Below are positions 1 to 8,268 of a stretch of DNA of 64,000 nt, piece by piece. The notes below the pieces were generated by a model. That model did not search any database. It saw nothing but the letters and a program-made list of their open reading frames with translations, and was not told where the DNA came from. Origin of the DNA: Sphingomicrobium aestuariivivum (lineage in GTDB: Bacteria > Pseudomonadota > Alphaproteobacteria > Sphingomonadales > Sphingomonadaceae); the NCBI RefSeq assembly GCF_024721585.1, contig NZ_CP102629.1, positions 806,001 to 870,000 on the forward strand, read 5' to 3'. Every line of letters starts with the position of its first letter. Position 1 is the stretch's first letter. The translations under genes and the position numbers were made by a program.

Positions 1-744
1 GGCCGCGTCTACCGGACCGACCTGCCCATCGTCTCGGACATGGAGGAATTCGCGCAGGACATGGACGCGTGGGAAGATGACGACCTCGTCCCCTTCTCCT
101 GCGGCGCCAAGGCGCATGAGGAATGGCGCGAATGGTCCGAGCCCAAGCCGCGCGACGGCGTCGCGCTCGACCTCGGCCCCGTCGTCAAGACGATGCGCGA
201 GGCGCTTCCCGCCGACACCATCATCTGCAACGGCGCGGGCAATTTCTCGGGCTGGTGGCACCGCTACTGGCATTACGGCCCGACCCCGACCCAGCTCGCG
301 CCGACCAGCGGCACCATGGGCTATGGCCTTCCCGCCAGCGTCGCCGCTGCCTTGCGCTTCCCCGGCCGCAAGGTCGTCTGCGTCGCGGGTGACGGCGACT
401 TCCTGATGAACGGGCAGGAGCTCGCCACTGCTGCCGCGCATGGCGCTGACCTCCTCGTCATCATCGTCGACAATGGCGCCTATGGCACCATCCGCATGCA
501 CCAGGAGCGCGACTATCCCGATCGCATCAGCGCCACCGAGCTCGCGCCCGGCAACCCCGATTTCGTGAAGTTCGCCGAGGCCTTCGGCGGCTGGGGCGCG
601 CGGGTCGAGACCACCGACCGGTTCGACGAAGCCTTCGCCGCGGCGATGGAGAGACAAGGCATCCGCCTCCTCCACCTCCTCACCGACGTCGAGGTCATCA
701 CCAACGCCACCACGCTGGAAGCGATGAAAGCGGCACGCAGCTGA
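1..744 (+). CDS. Thiamine-diphosphate enzyme, acetolactate-synthase-like (5' partial)
   Basis: The reading frame is open from base 1, so the N-terminal domains lie outside the window. What remains is the C-terminal ThDP-binding domain. It has the GDG...N cofactor motif (GDGDFLMNGQEL) followed by the usual VDNGAYGTIRMHQ segment that contacts the Mg-diphosphate. The layout matches the acetolactate synthase / benzoylformate decarboxylase superfamily, in which ThDP carries an activated aldehyde from a decarboxylated 2-oxo acid. Substrate cannot be told from this domain alone; many sphingomonad members are annotated only as thiamine-pyrophosphate-binding proteins. The stop is followed by a hairpin terminator at 763-796. 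Confidence 0.85.
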   Translation, partial: GRVYRTDLPIVSDMEEFAQDMDAWEDDDLVPFSCGAKAHEEWREWSEPKPRDGVALDLGPVVKTMREALPADTIICNGAGNFSGWWHRYWHYGPTPTQLAPTSGTMGYGLPASVAAALRFPGRKVVCVAGDGDFLMNGQELATAAAHGADLLVIIVDNGAYGTIRMHQERDYPDRISATELAPGNPDFVKFAEAFGGWGARVETTDRFDEAFAAAMERQGIRLLHLLTDVEVITNATTLEAMKAARS

Positions 745-762
745 CGTTGGATGTGGGGAAAA

Positions 763-796
763 CAGGCGCTGGCTTCACCGCCAGCGCCGGCTCTTT
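763..796. terminator. Bidirectional intrinsic terminator
   Basis: Perfect 8-bp stem GGCGCTGG/CCAGCGCC (765-772 and 781-788), followed by CTCTTT on the plus strand and by TGTTTTCC on the minus strand. It would end both the ThDP-enzyme transcript and the convergent 67-aa gene. Confidence 0.6.
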
Positions 797-821
797 GAGA
801 TGATGGAAGCCCTATGGGGCG

Positions 822-1025
822 CTAGAGCTTGGGCAGCTCCGACAGGATCGCCTCGACATTGGCTTCCTGGCAGGCGGCGGGATCGAACATTTCGGCCCAT
901 TTGCGGTGGCCACGGGCATCGGGATCGCCAAACAGCGCGAGCAGCTGCTGGCCATCGTCGAAATTGCCCGCCTGCTCGTCGTCGAGGACGGGGGCATAGT
1001 CGAGTTTGGGCGTGGCAGTGAACAT
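822..1025 (-). CDS. Small acidic hypothetical protein (67 aa)
   Basis: Short acidic protein with no recognised family. The start (MFTATPK...) is chosen because AAGGAG lies 6 bases upstream of this ATG; an in-frame ATG 24 bases further up has no such site. It is rich in Asp/Glu and Ala, has one Cys, and lacks a signal peptide or membrane segment, so it is probably cytosolic. It is followed by a hairpin terminator and sits with two other short genes of the same orientation (51-aa and CsbD-like), which suggests a set of small stress-type proteins. That role is inferred from context only. Confidence 0.65.
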   Translation of the reverse strand: MFTATPKLDYAPVLDDEQAGNFDDGQQLLALFGDPDARGHRKWAEMFDPAACQEANVEAILSELPKL

Positions 1026-1165
1026 GATCGCTCCTTGCTGGCTCGGCATGTCCGTCTAACCCCCTGTTCGCGCCCGCTGTTGCGGGCATTTGCCTCCGCT
1101 TCGGAGCAAGACCGCGACTCGGCCTGCCCCCGAAATCCGCCACCACCCTCGCCTTCCTTGGTAAA

Positions 1166-1200
1166 CAAAAGGAAAAGGCCGCCCCGAAAGGCAGCCTTTC
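1166..1200 (-). terminator. Intrinsic terminator for the 51-aa gene
   Basis: 10-bp stem AAAGGCYGCC / GGCRGCCTTT (1174-1183 and 1190-1199) with one wobble pair, then a run of T on the minus strand, 42 bases after the stop codon. Confidence 0.75.
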
Positions 1201-1241
1201 CTTCATCCGATCCGGCAGCGATTATGCTGCCGTCAGGTTCC

Positions 1242-1397
1242 TTACTCTTCTTCCTCGAGCGAGGTGCCATCCTGATTGGCCGTGCTCCTGTCATGGGAGG
1301 AGGGCTGCTGGCCCTGCTGCTGGCCGGTCGCCGGTTCGGTCTGGTGCTGCGGGCGGCCATAGCTGGCCTGCGGCTCATGTTTGTCGAGGTTACTCAT
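1242..1397 (-). CDS. Small hypothetical protein, Gln/Glu-rich (51 aa)
   Basis: A short reading frame starting MSNLDKHEPQ and ending in an acidic LEEEE tail. The start has AGGAG seven bases upstream, and a good terminator follows the stop, so it looks like a real single-gene transcript. The protein is very hydrophilic (many Gln, Glu, Ser, Asp, Pro), has no Cys and no hydrophobic core, and is probably disordered. It lies next to a CsbD-like stress gene on the same strand. Function unknown; a role as a small hydrophilic stress protein is inference from composition and neighbours. Confidence 0.65.
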   Translation of the reverse strand: MSNLDKHEPQASYGRPQHQTEPATGQQQGQQPSSHDRSTANQDGTSLEEEE

Positions 1398-1522
1398 CAC
1401 GTCACTCCTGTGCAGGCGGTTGCGGTGCTGGAAGAACGAAGCACCTGCCCCTCAGGTGGCACCGCAAGGCGCTCCCCGCCCCCTGCCCGTCGCACCGCCA
1501 GCGCAACGTTCGTGACGGACCC

Positions 1523-1558
1523 GAAAAGAAAGAGGCCGACCCTCGGGGCCGGCCTCTC
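1523..1558 (-). terminator. Intrinsic terminator for the CsbD-like gene
   Basis: 11-bp stem AGAGGCCGRCC/GGYCGGCCTCT (1531-1541 and 1547-1557) followed on the minus strand by TTCTTTTC. Its sequence is nearly shared with the terminator at 1911-1945. Confidence 0.75.
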
Positions 1559-1599
1559 TCGCGGGGATCTAGCCCGCGAAACGCGACACTCTTGTCCGA

Positions 1600-1782
1600 T
1601 TAGATGTCGTTGCCGAGGGCACCTTCGACTTCACCCTTGAGCTGCTGGGCTTCGCCCTTCTTCTCCTGGTTGTCGCCCTTGATGATCAGCGACTCATTGT
1701 CGGTCGCACGACCGATGCCTTCCTTGGTTTCGCCAACGGCTTCGTTGAAGTTGCCTTTGATCTTTTCGCCAAGTTCACCCAT
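1600..1782 (-). CDS. CsbD family stress protein (60 aa)
   Basis: Small hydrophilic protein with the CsbD-like pattern: GELGEKIKGNFNEAVGETK at the start, then a central stretch of charged residues and KKGEAQQLKGEVEGAL at the end. The family is induced by general stress (sigma B in Bacillus, EcfG-type regulation in alphaproteobacteria), but its molecular role is not established. The start is placed at MGELGEK because AAGGAG lies just upstream; a longer ORF exists but lacks this. Own terminator at 1523-1558. I saw no clear EcfG promoter (GGAAC...CGTT) in the upstream gap. Confidence 0.9.
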   Translation of the reverse strand: MGELGEKIKGNFNEAVGETKEGIGRATDNESLIIKGDNQEKKGEAQQLKGEVEGALGNDI

Positions 1783-1910
1783 GTGACTTACTCCTTGCGT
1801 GTCTGAATTACCCCACCAACGCAAGGACTTGGGACGCCGCCCCTCGGCCCGTCGCCCGCATCCATCGGACCATCAATCTACTGTCAATTCGGGGTGCCGC
1901 GAGGCCATAA

Positions 1911-1945
1911 GCAAAAGAGGCCGAACCCGCAGGTCCGGCCTCTCT
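1911..1945 (-). terminator. Intrinsic terminator downstream of thiG
   Basis: Stem AGAGGCCG-A-ACC / GGTCCGGCCTCT around 1916-1943 with TTTTGC after it on the minus strand. A second hairpin (ACGAAC..CCGAGG / CCTCGGTTCGT, 2003-2035) lies closer to the thiG stop but has no T-tract. Confidence 0.6.
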
Positions 1946-2046
1946 CTTCCGGCTTTTCACACCGGAATTGCATGATGTGTTTATCTCATCAGCACCCTAT
2001 CAACGAACCATCCGAGGATCGGTGCCTCGGTTCGTCGCATTTCGCC

Positions 2047-2829
2047 CTAGATGAGCCCCGCCAGCGGCGAGGACGGATCGGCATAGCGGCGCTTGGCCAT
2101 CCGGCCGGCAAGGTAGCTGTCGCGCCCTGCCAGCACCGCATGTTTCATCGCCCGCGCCATGCGAACGGGGTCCTTGGCCTCGGCAATCGCGGTGTTCATG
2201 AGGATGCCGTCGCAACCCAGCTCCATGCCGACCGCGGCATCGGACGCCGTGCCGACGCCCGCATCGACCAGCACCGGCACCTTGGCGCCCTCGACGATGA
2301 GGCGGATGGTGACGCGGTTCTGGATCCCGAGCCCCGAGCCGATCGGCGCACCCAGCGGCATGATCGCCACCGCGCCCGCATCCTCGAGCTGCTTGGCCGC
2401 GATCGGATCGTCGACGCAATAGACCATCGGGTGGAAACCCTCCTTGGCCAGCACTTCGGTCGCCTTCAGCGTCTCGCGCATGTCGGGATAGAGCGTCTTG
2501 GCCTCGCCCAGCACCTCGAGCTTGACGAGGTCCCAGCCCCCCGCCTCGCGCGCCAGCCGAAGCGTGCGGATCGCCTCGTCGGCGGTAAAGCAGCCCGCCG
2601 TATTGGGCAGATAGGTGATCTTCTTGGGGTCGATATGATCCTGCAGCGTCGGCTGGCCCGGATCGCTGATATTCACGCGGCGCACCGCCACCGTGACGAT
2701 CTCGGCGCCCGAGGCCTCGACGGCGGCAGCGTTCTGCGCGAAATCCTTATACTTGCCCGTGCCCACGATGAGGCGCGAAGTGAAGGTCCGTCCGGCGACG
2801 GTCCACGTGTCGTTGTTCTGGTCGGTCAT
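2047..2829 (-). CDS. thiG: Thiazole synthase ThiG
   Basis: Full-length 260-aa ThiG. It forms the thiazole phosphate ring of thiamine from 1-deoxy-D-xylulose 5-phosphate, dehydroglycine and the thiocarboxylate of ThiS. Visible family features include the N-terminal [15 protein letters not shown] segment, the [15 protein letters not shown] region that carries a Schiff-base lysine, and [12 protein letters not shown] near the phosphate-binding end. It lies 25 bases downstream of thiS on the same strand, the common thiSG pair. No TPP riboswitch was found; only about 50 bases separate thiS from divergent aroQ. Confidence 0.97.
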   Translation of the reverse strand: MTDQNNDTWTVAGRTFTSRLIVGTGKYKDFAQNAAAVEASGAEIVTVAVRRVNISDPGQPTLQDHIDPKKITYLPNTAGCFTADEAIRTLRLAREAGGWDLVKLEVLGEAKTLYPDMRETLKATEVLAKEGFHPMVYCVDDPIAAKQLEDAGAVAIMPLGAPIGSGLGIQNRVTIRLIVEGAKVPVLVDAGVGTASDAAVGMELGCDGILMNTAIAEAKDPVRMARAMKHAVLAGRDSYLAGRMAKRRYADPSSPLAGLI

Positions 2830-2854
2830 GAGCGCGTCCTAGCGTGGCCGTTCC

Positions 2855-3073
2855 TCAACCGCCACCGACGAAATGCACGATCTCGAAGGTGTCGCCATCC
2901 TCGACCATCACCTCGCCCAGCGTGGCGCGGGGGACGATGTCGAGGTTGCGCTCGACTGCCACCCGCGCGGGATCGAGACCGATGTCGCGCACCAGCTGGG
3001 CGACGCTGGTGCCTTCGGCCACGCGGCGATGGTCGCCATTGACGCGGACGGCAAGGCTGGGATCGAGAGACAT
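2855..3073 (-). CDS. thiS: Sulfur carrier protein ThiS
   Basis: Ubiquitin-like sulfur carrier of 72 aa ending in VGGG; the C-terminal Gly-Gly is adenylated and thiocarboxylated to donate sulfur to ThiG. The internal pattern (VRVNGDHRRVAEGTSVAQLV, EDGDTFEIVHFVGGG) fits the family. The start ATG is preceded by GAAGGAAA. It is the first gene of a thiS-thiG operon and is divergent from aroQ, with which it shares a gap of 50 bases. Confidence 0.95.
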   Translation of the reverse strand: MSLDPSLAVRVNGDHRRVAEGTSVAQLVRDIGLDPARVAVERNLDIVPRATLGEVMVEDGDTFEIVHFVGGG

Positions 3074-3123
3074 GTTACGCTTTTCCTTCCGTTACGGCTT
3101 TGCAGCCCATATAGGAGCCGGTC

Positions 3124-3645
3124 ATGAGTTCGCCAGCATCGATCCATGTCCTAAACGGACCCAACCTCAACCTGCTCGGCAAGCGCGAGCCGCAGCTATA
3201 CGGCTCGACCACGCTCGACGACATCACCATGGCCTTGAACGAGCGCGCGCAGGCGATGGGGCTCGAGGTGATCGTCAAGCAGTCCAACCATGAAGGACAG
3301 CTCGTCGACTGGGTCCACGAGGCGGGCGAACAGAAGGCCGCCGCGATCATCATGAACGCGGGCGCCTATTCGCACAGCTCGATCGCGCTCAGGGATGCCA
3401 TCCCCGCCGTCGGCCTGCCCGTCGTCGAGGTGCATCTCACCAATATCTACGCGCGCGAACATTTCCGCCGCCAGAGCCTGATCAGCCATGTCGCCGTCGG
3501 CGGCGTGCAGGGCTTCGGCGCGCAGGGCTACCTCCTTGCGCTGGACGCCGCAGCACGGATCGTCCATGCAGCGCAGTCAACGAAGACCCCCGCGGGGGTC
3601 CACAACCAACAGGGAATTTCCGATGCCCAAAAGCAACGGCACTGA
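3124..3645 (+). CDS. aroQ: Type II 3-dehydroquinate dehydratase
   Basis: Shikimate-pathway enzyme converting 3-dehydroquinate to 3-dehydroshikimate by trans dehydration. The N-terminal [18 protein letters not shown] carries the catalytic Tyr and Arg. [15 protein letters not shown] holds the active-site Asn and His, and [17 protein letters not shown] the second His/Arg patch. At 173 aa it is about 25 residues longer than usual; the extra tail (after about residue 148) runs over the accB ribosome-binding site, and the gene ends 23 bases inside accB. The overlap suggests co-transcription with, and possible coupling to, accBC. Confidence 0.96.
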   Translation: MSSPASIHVLNGPNLNLLGKREPQLYGSTTLDDITMALNERAQAMGLEVIVKQSNHEGQLVDWVHEAGEQKAAAIIMNAGAYSHSSIALRDAIPAVGLPVVEVHLTNIYAREHFRRQSLISHVAVGGVQGFGAQGYLLALDAAARIVHAAQSTKTPAGVHNQQGISDAQKQRH

Positions 3646-4117
3646 AGACAAGATGCGCGTCGACAGCGCGCTGGTGCGCGAGCTCGCCGAACTGCTCAGC
3701 GCGAATGAGCTGACCGAAATCGAGGTCGAGGACGGCAGCCGCAAGATCCGCGTCAGCCGCGAGGTCAACGTCACCTACGCCGCTGCCGCCGCCCCTGCAG
3801 CCGTGCCCGCTCCGGCACCCGCCGCCGCACCCGCCGCCGCGCCGGCCGTCGACGCAGCGCCCGCCGGTAACGAACTGCCCGCCGGCACGCCCGTTCTCGC
3901 CCCGATGGTCGGCACCGCCTACATGTCGCCCGAACCCGGCGCCTCGCCCTTCATCTCGGAAGGTGCTTCGGTCAAGGAAGGCGACACGCTCCTTATCGTC
4001 GAGGCCATGAAGGTCATGAACCCGATCACTGCCCCCACCTCGGGCACGGTCAAGAAGATCATGGTGGCGGACGCCCAGCCGGTCGAATTCGACCAGCCGC
4101 TCGTCATCATCGGCTGA
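3623..4117 (+). CDS. accB: Biotin carboxyl carrier protein of acetyl-CoA carboxylase
   Basis: 164-aa BCCP. It has an N-terminal helical region, an Ala/Pro-rich flexible linker (about residues 53-82) and a C-terminal biotinyl domain with the EAMKVMN motif, where Lys130 by my count is the biotin site. It carries CO2 from biotin carboxylase (AccC) to the carboxyltransferase in the first step of fatty-acid synthesis. The start at [10 protein letters not shown] is chosen for the AGGGAA site nearby; an in-frame start much further upstream would lie inside aroQ. accC follows after 8 bases. Confidence 0.97.
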   Translation: MPKSNGTEDKMRVDSALVRELAELLSANELTEIEVEDGSRKIRVSREVNVTYAAAAAPAAVPAPAPAAAPAAAPAVDAAPAGNELPAGTPVLAPMVGTAYMSPEPGASPFISEGASVKEGDTLLIVEAMKVMNPITAPTSGTVKKIMVADAQPVEFDQPLVIIG

Positions 4118-4125
4118 GGCGCCAG

Positions 4126-5478
4126 ATGGGCAAGATCACCAAGCTCCTCATCGCCAACCGCGGCGAGATCGCACTGCGCATCCACCGCGCCTGCCACGAG
4201 CTCGGCATCAAGACCGTCGCGGTCCATTCGACCGCCGACGCCGATGCCATGCATGTCCGGCTCGCCGACGAGACCGTCTGCATCGGCCCGCCCCCCGCGA
4301 CCGACAGCTATCTCAACGTCGCCAACATCATCTCGGCGGCCGAGATCACCCATGCCGACGCGATCCACCCGGGCTATGGCTTCCTCTCGGAAAACGCCAA
4401 GTTCGCCGAGATCGTCGAGAGCCATGACATCACGTGGGTCGGCCCCAAGCCCGAGCATATCCGCATCATGGGCGACAAGGTCGAGGCCAAGCGCACCGCG
4501 GGCAAGCTCGGCCTGCCGCTGGTGCCGGGGTCGGACGGCGCGCTCGAGGATGTCGAGGAAGCCAAGAAGCTGGCCGAGGAAATCGGCTATCCGGTGCTGA
4601 TCAAGGCGGCATCGGGCGGTGGTGGCCGCGGCATGAAGGTCGTGCCCGAGCCCGACCTCCTTGAAAGCCTGTGGAAGCAGGCAGCCAGCGAAGCCAAGGC
4701 GGCGTTCGGCGACGACACCGTCTACATGGAAAAATACCTCGGCAACCCGCGCCACATCGAATTCCAGGTGTTCGGCGACGGTGACGGCAAGGCCGTGCAT
4801 CTGGGCGAGCGCGACTGCTCGATCCAGCGCCGTCACCAGAAGGTGATCGAGGAAGCCCCCTCGCCCGTCATCAGCGCCGAGGAACGCGCGCGCATGGGCA
4901 AGGTCTGCGCCGACGCCATGGCCGACATGGGCTATCGCGGTGCGGGCACGATCGAATTCCTCTACGAGGACGGCGAGTTCTACTTCATCGAGATGAACAC
5001 CCGCCTGCAGGTCGAACATCCCGTCACCGAGATGATCACCGGCATCGACCTCGTGCGCGAACAGATCCATGTCGCGCAGGGCGACGGCCTGTCGGTCACG
5101 CAGGACGAGGTCCGCTTCGAGGGCCATGCCATCGAATGCCGCATCAACGCCGAGGATCCGCGCACCTTCGCGCCCTCGCCGGGCAAGGTGAAAAACTACG
5201 TCGCGCCCGGCGGCATGCATGTGCGCGTCGATAGCGGGCTCTACGCCGGCTATTCGGTCCCGCCCTATTATGACAGCATGATCGGCAAGCTGATCGTCTA
5301 CGGGCGCAACCGCGAGAGCTGCATCCTGCGCCTCAAGCGCGCGCTCGAGGAGTTCGTCTTGGACGGGATGAAGACGACGGTGCCCCTGCATCAGCGCATC
5401 ATCGACACGCCCGAATTCGCCACCGGCGACTATACGATCAAGTGGCTCGAGGAGTGGCTGGAGCAGCAGGACGCCTAG
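4126..5478 (+). CDS. accC: Biotin carboxylase subunit of acetyl-CoA carboxylase
   Basis: 450-aa ATP-grasp enzyme that carboxylates the biotin on AccB. Recognisable parts: N-terminal biotin carboxylase domain ([14 protein letters not shown]), the Gly-rich ATP loop ([14 protein letters not shown]), the [10 protein letters not shown] segment, the catalytic [17 protein letters not shown] stretch, and [16 protein letters not shown] with the metal-binding Glu/Asn. Length is normal for AccC. It follows accB by 8 bases, and the next gene starts at the base after its stop, so this is a tight operon. Confidence 0.98.
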   Translation: MGKITKLLIANRGEIALRIHRACHELGIKTVAVHSTADADAMHVRLADETVCIGPPPATDSYLNVANIISAAEITHADAIHPGYGFLSENAKFAEIVESHDITWVGPKPEHIRIMGDKVEAKRTAGKLGLPLVPGSDGALEDVEEAKKLAEEIGYPVLIKAASGGGGRGMKVVPEPDLLESLWKQAASEAKAAFGDDTVYMEKYLGNPRHIEFQVFGDGDGKAVHLGERDCSIQRRHQKVIEEAPSPVISAEERARMGKVCADAMADMGYRGAGTIEFLYEDGEFYFIEMNTRLQVEHPVTEMITGIDLVREQIHVAQGDGLSVTQDEVRFEGHAIECRINAEDPRTFAPSPGKVKNYVAPGGMHVRVDSGLYAGYSVPPYYDSMIGKLIVYGRNRESCILRLKRALEEFVLDGMKTTVPLHQRIIDTPEFATGDYTIKWLEEWLEQQDA

Positions 5479-5841
5479 ATGGGCGCCCTGCGGCCACGCC
5501 TGCATCCCGACCGCTTCGGCATCGTCCGCACGGACGCTGCCCTGCCCGATAGTGTCACCCCCTTCGCGCTCGTCCGCGAGCGCGAAGGGCTGACCGTCAT
5601 CGCCGGGGCCGAGGCGCTCGAGACGGCGGGGATCGCGCCGGGACCTCCCTATGCGCTCGTCAGCCTCGACCTCGAAAGCGCGCTCGACTGCGTTGGCCTG
5701 ACCGCCGCCTTCTCGACCGCACTCGCCGCTGCCGGCATCGCCTGCAACGTGATCGCGGGCTTTCACCACGACCACCTCCTCGTGCCATGGGAGCGGCGCG
5801 CGGAGGCCACAGACATTCTCGACCGACTGGAGTTCTCATGA
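5479..5841 (+). CDS. ACT-domain protein
   Basis: 120-aa protein of the small ACT/CASTOR-like family (often annotated DUF2241). It contains a VSLDLESALDCVGLTAAFSTALAAAGIACNVI segment and a FHHDHLLVPWERRAEA segment, both typical of these amino-acid-sensing folds. The family's ligand and partner are not known. The start codon abuts the accC stop with no spacer, and its own stop overlaps the next start by ATGA, so translation is probably coupled across accC, this gene and the ArsC-like gene. Confidence 0.85.
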   Translation: MGALRPRLHPDRFGIVRTDAALPDSVTPFALVREREGLTVIAGAEALETAGIAPGPPYALVSLDLESALDCVGLTAAFSTALAAAGIACNVIAGFHHDHLLVPWERRAEATDILDRLEFS

Positions 5842-6191
5842 GCAAGACCGCCTGGATGACGTTCAACCCGCGCTGCGGCACCGCGCGCAAGACCCTCGCC
5901 ATCCTCGAGGAGGAAGGCTTCGAGGTGACCCAGCGCCGTTATCTCGATGAACCGCTCAGCCGCGCCGAGATCGAGCATCTCCTCGAGAAGGGCGACATGA
6001 CCGCGCGCGACGTGCTGCGCGCCAAGGAGCCGCTCGCGCAGGACCTCGGCCTGACGCAGGACACGGCGAGCGACGACGAGATCATCGATGCGATGGTCGA
6101 GCACCCCATCCTCCTCAACCGCCCCATCGTCGAGACCGACAAGGGTGCCCTCCTCGCCCGCCCGCAGGACGAGGTGCGCAGGATCATCTGA
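5838..6191 (+). CDS. ArsC-family reductase (arsenate reductase-like)
   Basis: 117-aa thioredoxin-fold protein. The N-terminal FNPRCGTARKTLAIL carries the single active Cys of the glutaredoxin-dependent ArsC family, and EHPILLNRPIVETDKGALLARP is the conserved Arg-containing C-terminal region. Members either reduce arsenate via glutathione/glutaredoxin or, as the YffB type, have no proven arsenate activity. The absence of ars neighbours makes a housekeeping YffB-like role as likely as arsenic resistance. The start overlaps the previous stop (ATGA). Confidence 0.85.
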   Translation: MSKTAWMTFNPRCGTARKTLAILEEEGFEVTQRRYLDEPLSRAEIEHLLEKGDMTARDVLRAKEPLAQDLGLTQDTASDDEIIDAMVEHPILLNRPIVETDKGALLARPQDEVRRII

Positions 6192-6237
6192 CCTTTGTCC
6201 GTCTCGCAATCGCCGTGGTTGCTGCTAGATTGACCAT

Positions 6238-6945
6238 GTGAGCGAGACCCTCGATCCCCGAATGCTGCTGCGCGGCTATGCGGCGGGCATCTTCCCGATG
6301 GCCGACAGCGCCGATGCGCCCGACATCTTCTGGGTCGAGCCGCGCCAGCGCGCGGTGCTGCCGCTGGATGGCTTCCATCTTTCGAAGAGCCTCGCGCGGC
6401 GGCTGCGCTCGGGGCGCTTCACCGTCACCGCCGATACCGCTTTCGAGGCCGTGCTGGCGGGCTGCGCCAATCGCGACGAGACGTGGATCAACCCGATGAT
6501 CGCGCGCGCCGTCATCGGCCTCCATGCAGCGGGCCATGCCCATTCGATCGAGACGTGGCACGACGGCAAGCTGGTCGGCGGGCTCTACGGCATCGAACTG
6601 GGCGGCGCCTTTTTCGGCGAGAGCATGTTCTCGACCATGACCGACGCCTCGAAAGTGGCGCTGGCGTGGCTGGTGGCGCGGCTCAAGGTCGGCGGGTTCA
6701 GCCTGCTCGACTGCCAGTTCATGACCGATCACCTGAAAAGCCTCGGCGCGGTCACGGTGCCGCGCGCGCGCTATCTTCAGATGCTGTCGTCGGCGCTCGG
6801 TTCGGGCAAGGGCGAGAGCGGGTCGGCGTCGGACGTCGCCCCCGCGTTCGGCGCACTCGACGGCCTTCTCGCGGAACGCGTCTCGGGCGGTGCGGCGGGG
6901 CCTTCGGGAAAGCTCATCGCGCAGCTCTTGGGCCAGACGTCATAG
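6238..6945 (+). CDS. aat: Leucyl/phenylalanyl-tRNA--protein transferase
   Basis: 235-aa GNAT-fold enzyme that moves Leu or Phe from tRNA to N-terminal Arg/Lys of proteins, marking them for ClpS/ClpAP (N-end rule). Family motifs: [64 protein letters not shown] and [11 protein letters not shown]. The start is GTG, because the overlapping ATG runs straight into TGA. The C-terminal 50 or so residues extend past the enzyme core and overlap the convergent DUF2155 gene by 169 bases. Confidence 0.96.
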   Translation: MSETLDPRMLLRGYAAGIFPMADSADAPDIFWVEPRQRAVLPLDGFHLSKSLARRLRSGRFTVTADTAFEAVLAGCANRDETWINPMIARAVIGLHAAGHAHSIETWHDGKLVGGLYGIELGGAFFGESMFSTMTDASKVALAWLVARLKVGGFSLLDCQFMTDHLKSLGAVTVPRARYLQMLSSALGSGKGESGSASDVAPAFGALDGLLAERVSGGAAGPSGKLIAQLLGQTS

Positions 6946-7370
6946 ACTTGGTGCTCGACCACGTTGAGTGACGGGCTTTCCTTGTAGAGCCAGCCCGAGA
7001 AGATCCGTTCCATCCGGCCGGTGAGGCGGCTCTCGACGTCGAGCTGGACGAAGGCACCCGTCCACGTCTCGTCTTCCCACGGCGCGGTGGTCTCGCAGGC
7101 CCGCAAGCGCACCAGCGCATCGCCGATGCGCACTTCCTGGCCGGGGCGCATTTCGAGATCGCGGGTGAGGCCGTTGCGCTTGTTGAGGAAGCCGAGCACG
7201 GCGACGCGCTCGGCCATCGGGGTCACCCCCGGCAGGCCGCTATTGTCGACGACCTCGGCGCTTTCCTCGACGACGAGTTCCTCTTCCTCGCCCTCGCCGG
7301 TGGCGGGCGGCTCGCTGCTGCAGGCAGCAAGGGCCGCGAGGAGCGGCGCAAGGACAAGCGCGCGGCGCAT
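6777..7370 (-). CDS. DUF2155 lipoprotein
   Basis: 197-aa exported protein. The start [19 protein letters not shown] gives a lipoprotein signal with lipobox LAAC. After an acidic linker comes the DUF2155 domain (about residues 60-150) with [38 protein letters not shown] and [23 protein letters not shown]. The domain is common in alphaproteobacteria and often sits beside NDUFA12-like and aat genes, as here; function unknown. The last ~50 residues are Pro/Ser/Ala-rich and are encoded opposite the 3' end of aat. The gene starts 1 base after the stop of the upstream NDUFA12-like gene. Confidence 0.85.
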   Translation of the reverse strand: MRRALVLAPLLAALAACSSEPPATGEGEEEELVVEESAEVVDNSGLPGVTPMAERVAVLGFLNKRNGLTRDLEMRPGQEVRIGDALVRLRACETTAPWEDETWTGAFVQLDVESRLTGRMERIFSGWLYKESPSLNVVEHQVYDVWPKSCAMSFPEGPAAPPETRSARRPSSAPNAGATSDADPLSPLPEPSADDSI

Positions 7371-7371
7371 G

Positions 7372-7761
7372 CTAGTCCTGGTCGGGCGACCAGGCCTCGT
7401 AATCGCCCGTGGCGGCGGGACGCCGGGCGGGCCCGCCGAGCGCGCCGCTCGGGCGATAGGCCTCGATCGTACCGGTGAGGTTGGGCGTGGGATCCTTCTG
7501 GAAGGCGCGGCGCGGGGGCATGCTTTCCTCGGGCAGCGCATCGACGGTGCCGCGCAGCCAGGCATTCCATTCGGGCGGCGTACGGCTTGAATCGTTCGAG
7601 CCCTCGTAGATCACCCAGCGACGCTTGGGGTCGCTCTTGTGGCGATAATAGGTGTTGCCGAGAGTATCGGTCCCGACCTTTTCGCCATGACGGCTCGTGA
7701 ACAGGTCGGTGCCGACGCTCGCGCCGTTCCACCAGGTGAAGATCTTGCCAAGGATTCCCAT
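7372..7761 (-). CDS. NDUFA12-family (complex I accessory) protein
   Basis: 129-aa protein matching the NDUFA12/B17.2 family, an accessory subunit of respiratory complex I in mitochondria and alphaproteobacteria. Seen: GILGKIFTWWNGASVGTDLFT at the start, GTDTLGNTYYRHKSDPKRRWVIYEG in the middle, and a C-terminal PP.EWNAWLRGT segment. The start at MGILGKI is preferred, because the longer ORF adds a basic stretch unlike the family. It lies head-to-tail with the DUF2155 gene, 1 base apart. No nuo operon is in the window. Confidence 0.9.
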   Translation of the reverse strand: MGILGKIFTWWNGASVGTDLFTSRHGEKVGTDTLGNTYYRHKSDPKRRWVIYEGSNDSSRTPPEWNAWLRGTVDALPEESMPPRRAFQKDPTPNLTGTIEAYRPSGALGGPARRPAATGDYEAWSPDQD

Positions 7762-7800
7762 GGGCCGCCGCTTAAAGCGGGCGCTCCTTCCATGCAAGCA

Positions 7801-8268
7801 TCAAGACCCCTCCGTAAGGCGCACGACGTCGCCTTCCGCGATGCCCAGTTCGGCCGAGCGGCCACCCGCGATCTCGAACACCATGCTGACCGGCTCGAGG
7901 CTGCCAAGCGGGGTTTCCGACAGCGGCAGCGTATTTTCATAGATGCGCGCGATGGTGCCGTCCTCGCGCACATAGATGATGTCGAGCGGGATGTAGGTGT
8001 TCTTCATCCAGAAGCTCTGGTTGGCCGGCGTGTCGTAGAGGAACACCATGCCGCGGTCGGGCGCGAGCGATTCGCGGTACATCAGCCCCTTGCGCTGCGC
8101 CTCGGGCGTGTCGGCGATCTCGACGGTGAAATTATGCACTTTACCGCCGGCTGTGGTCACGGTCAGCGGCTTCTCGACGAGGCCGGAGGGCGCGAAACTG
8201 GTGGTGGGTTCGGCAGGCTGGCAGGCGGCCAGCGGCGCGGCGACGAAAAGCGCGAGCGCGGCGCTCAG
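7801..8268 (-). CDS. DUF192 lipoprotein, probable CTG start
   Basis: 155-aa exported protein. A hydrophobic signal ends in lipobox PLAAC, followed by a DUF192 domain with TPEAQRKGLMYRESL, DRGMVFLYDTPANQSFWMKNTYIPLDIIYV and an ELGIAEGDVV end. Function of DUF192 is not established. The frame is certain, but no ATG, GTG or TTG lies between the signal peptide and an ATG at 8451, deep inside the preceding gene. A CTG at 8268-8266 overlaps that gene's TGA as CTGA, the same geometry as a normal ATGA coupling, and gives a perfect signal peptide; I chose it. The alternative is a 216-aa product from 8451. Confidence 0.75.
   Translation of the reverse strand: MSAALALFVAAPLAACQPAEPTTSFAPSGLVEKPLTVTTAGGKVHNFTVEIADTPEAQRKGLMYRESLAPDRGMVFLYDTPANQSFWMKNTYIPLDIIYVREDGTIARIYENTLPLSETPLGSLEPVSMVFEIAGGRSAELGIAEGDVVRLTEGS

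Noticed and set aside
1947-2046. Short minus-strand ORF between thiG and the CsbD-like gene (ATG CAA TTC ...)
   Set aside because: It runs through the terminator hairpin and has no ribosome-binding site.
3074-3123. TPP riboswitch before thiS
   Set aside because: Only 50 bases separate thiS from divergent aroQ, too short for a THI box, and no conserved core was seen.
3919-5775. 618-codon minus-strand ORF
   Set aside because: Shadow of accB-accC with typical Asp/Ala/Val antisense composition.
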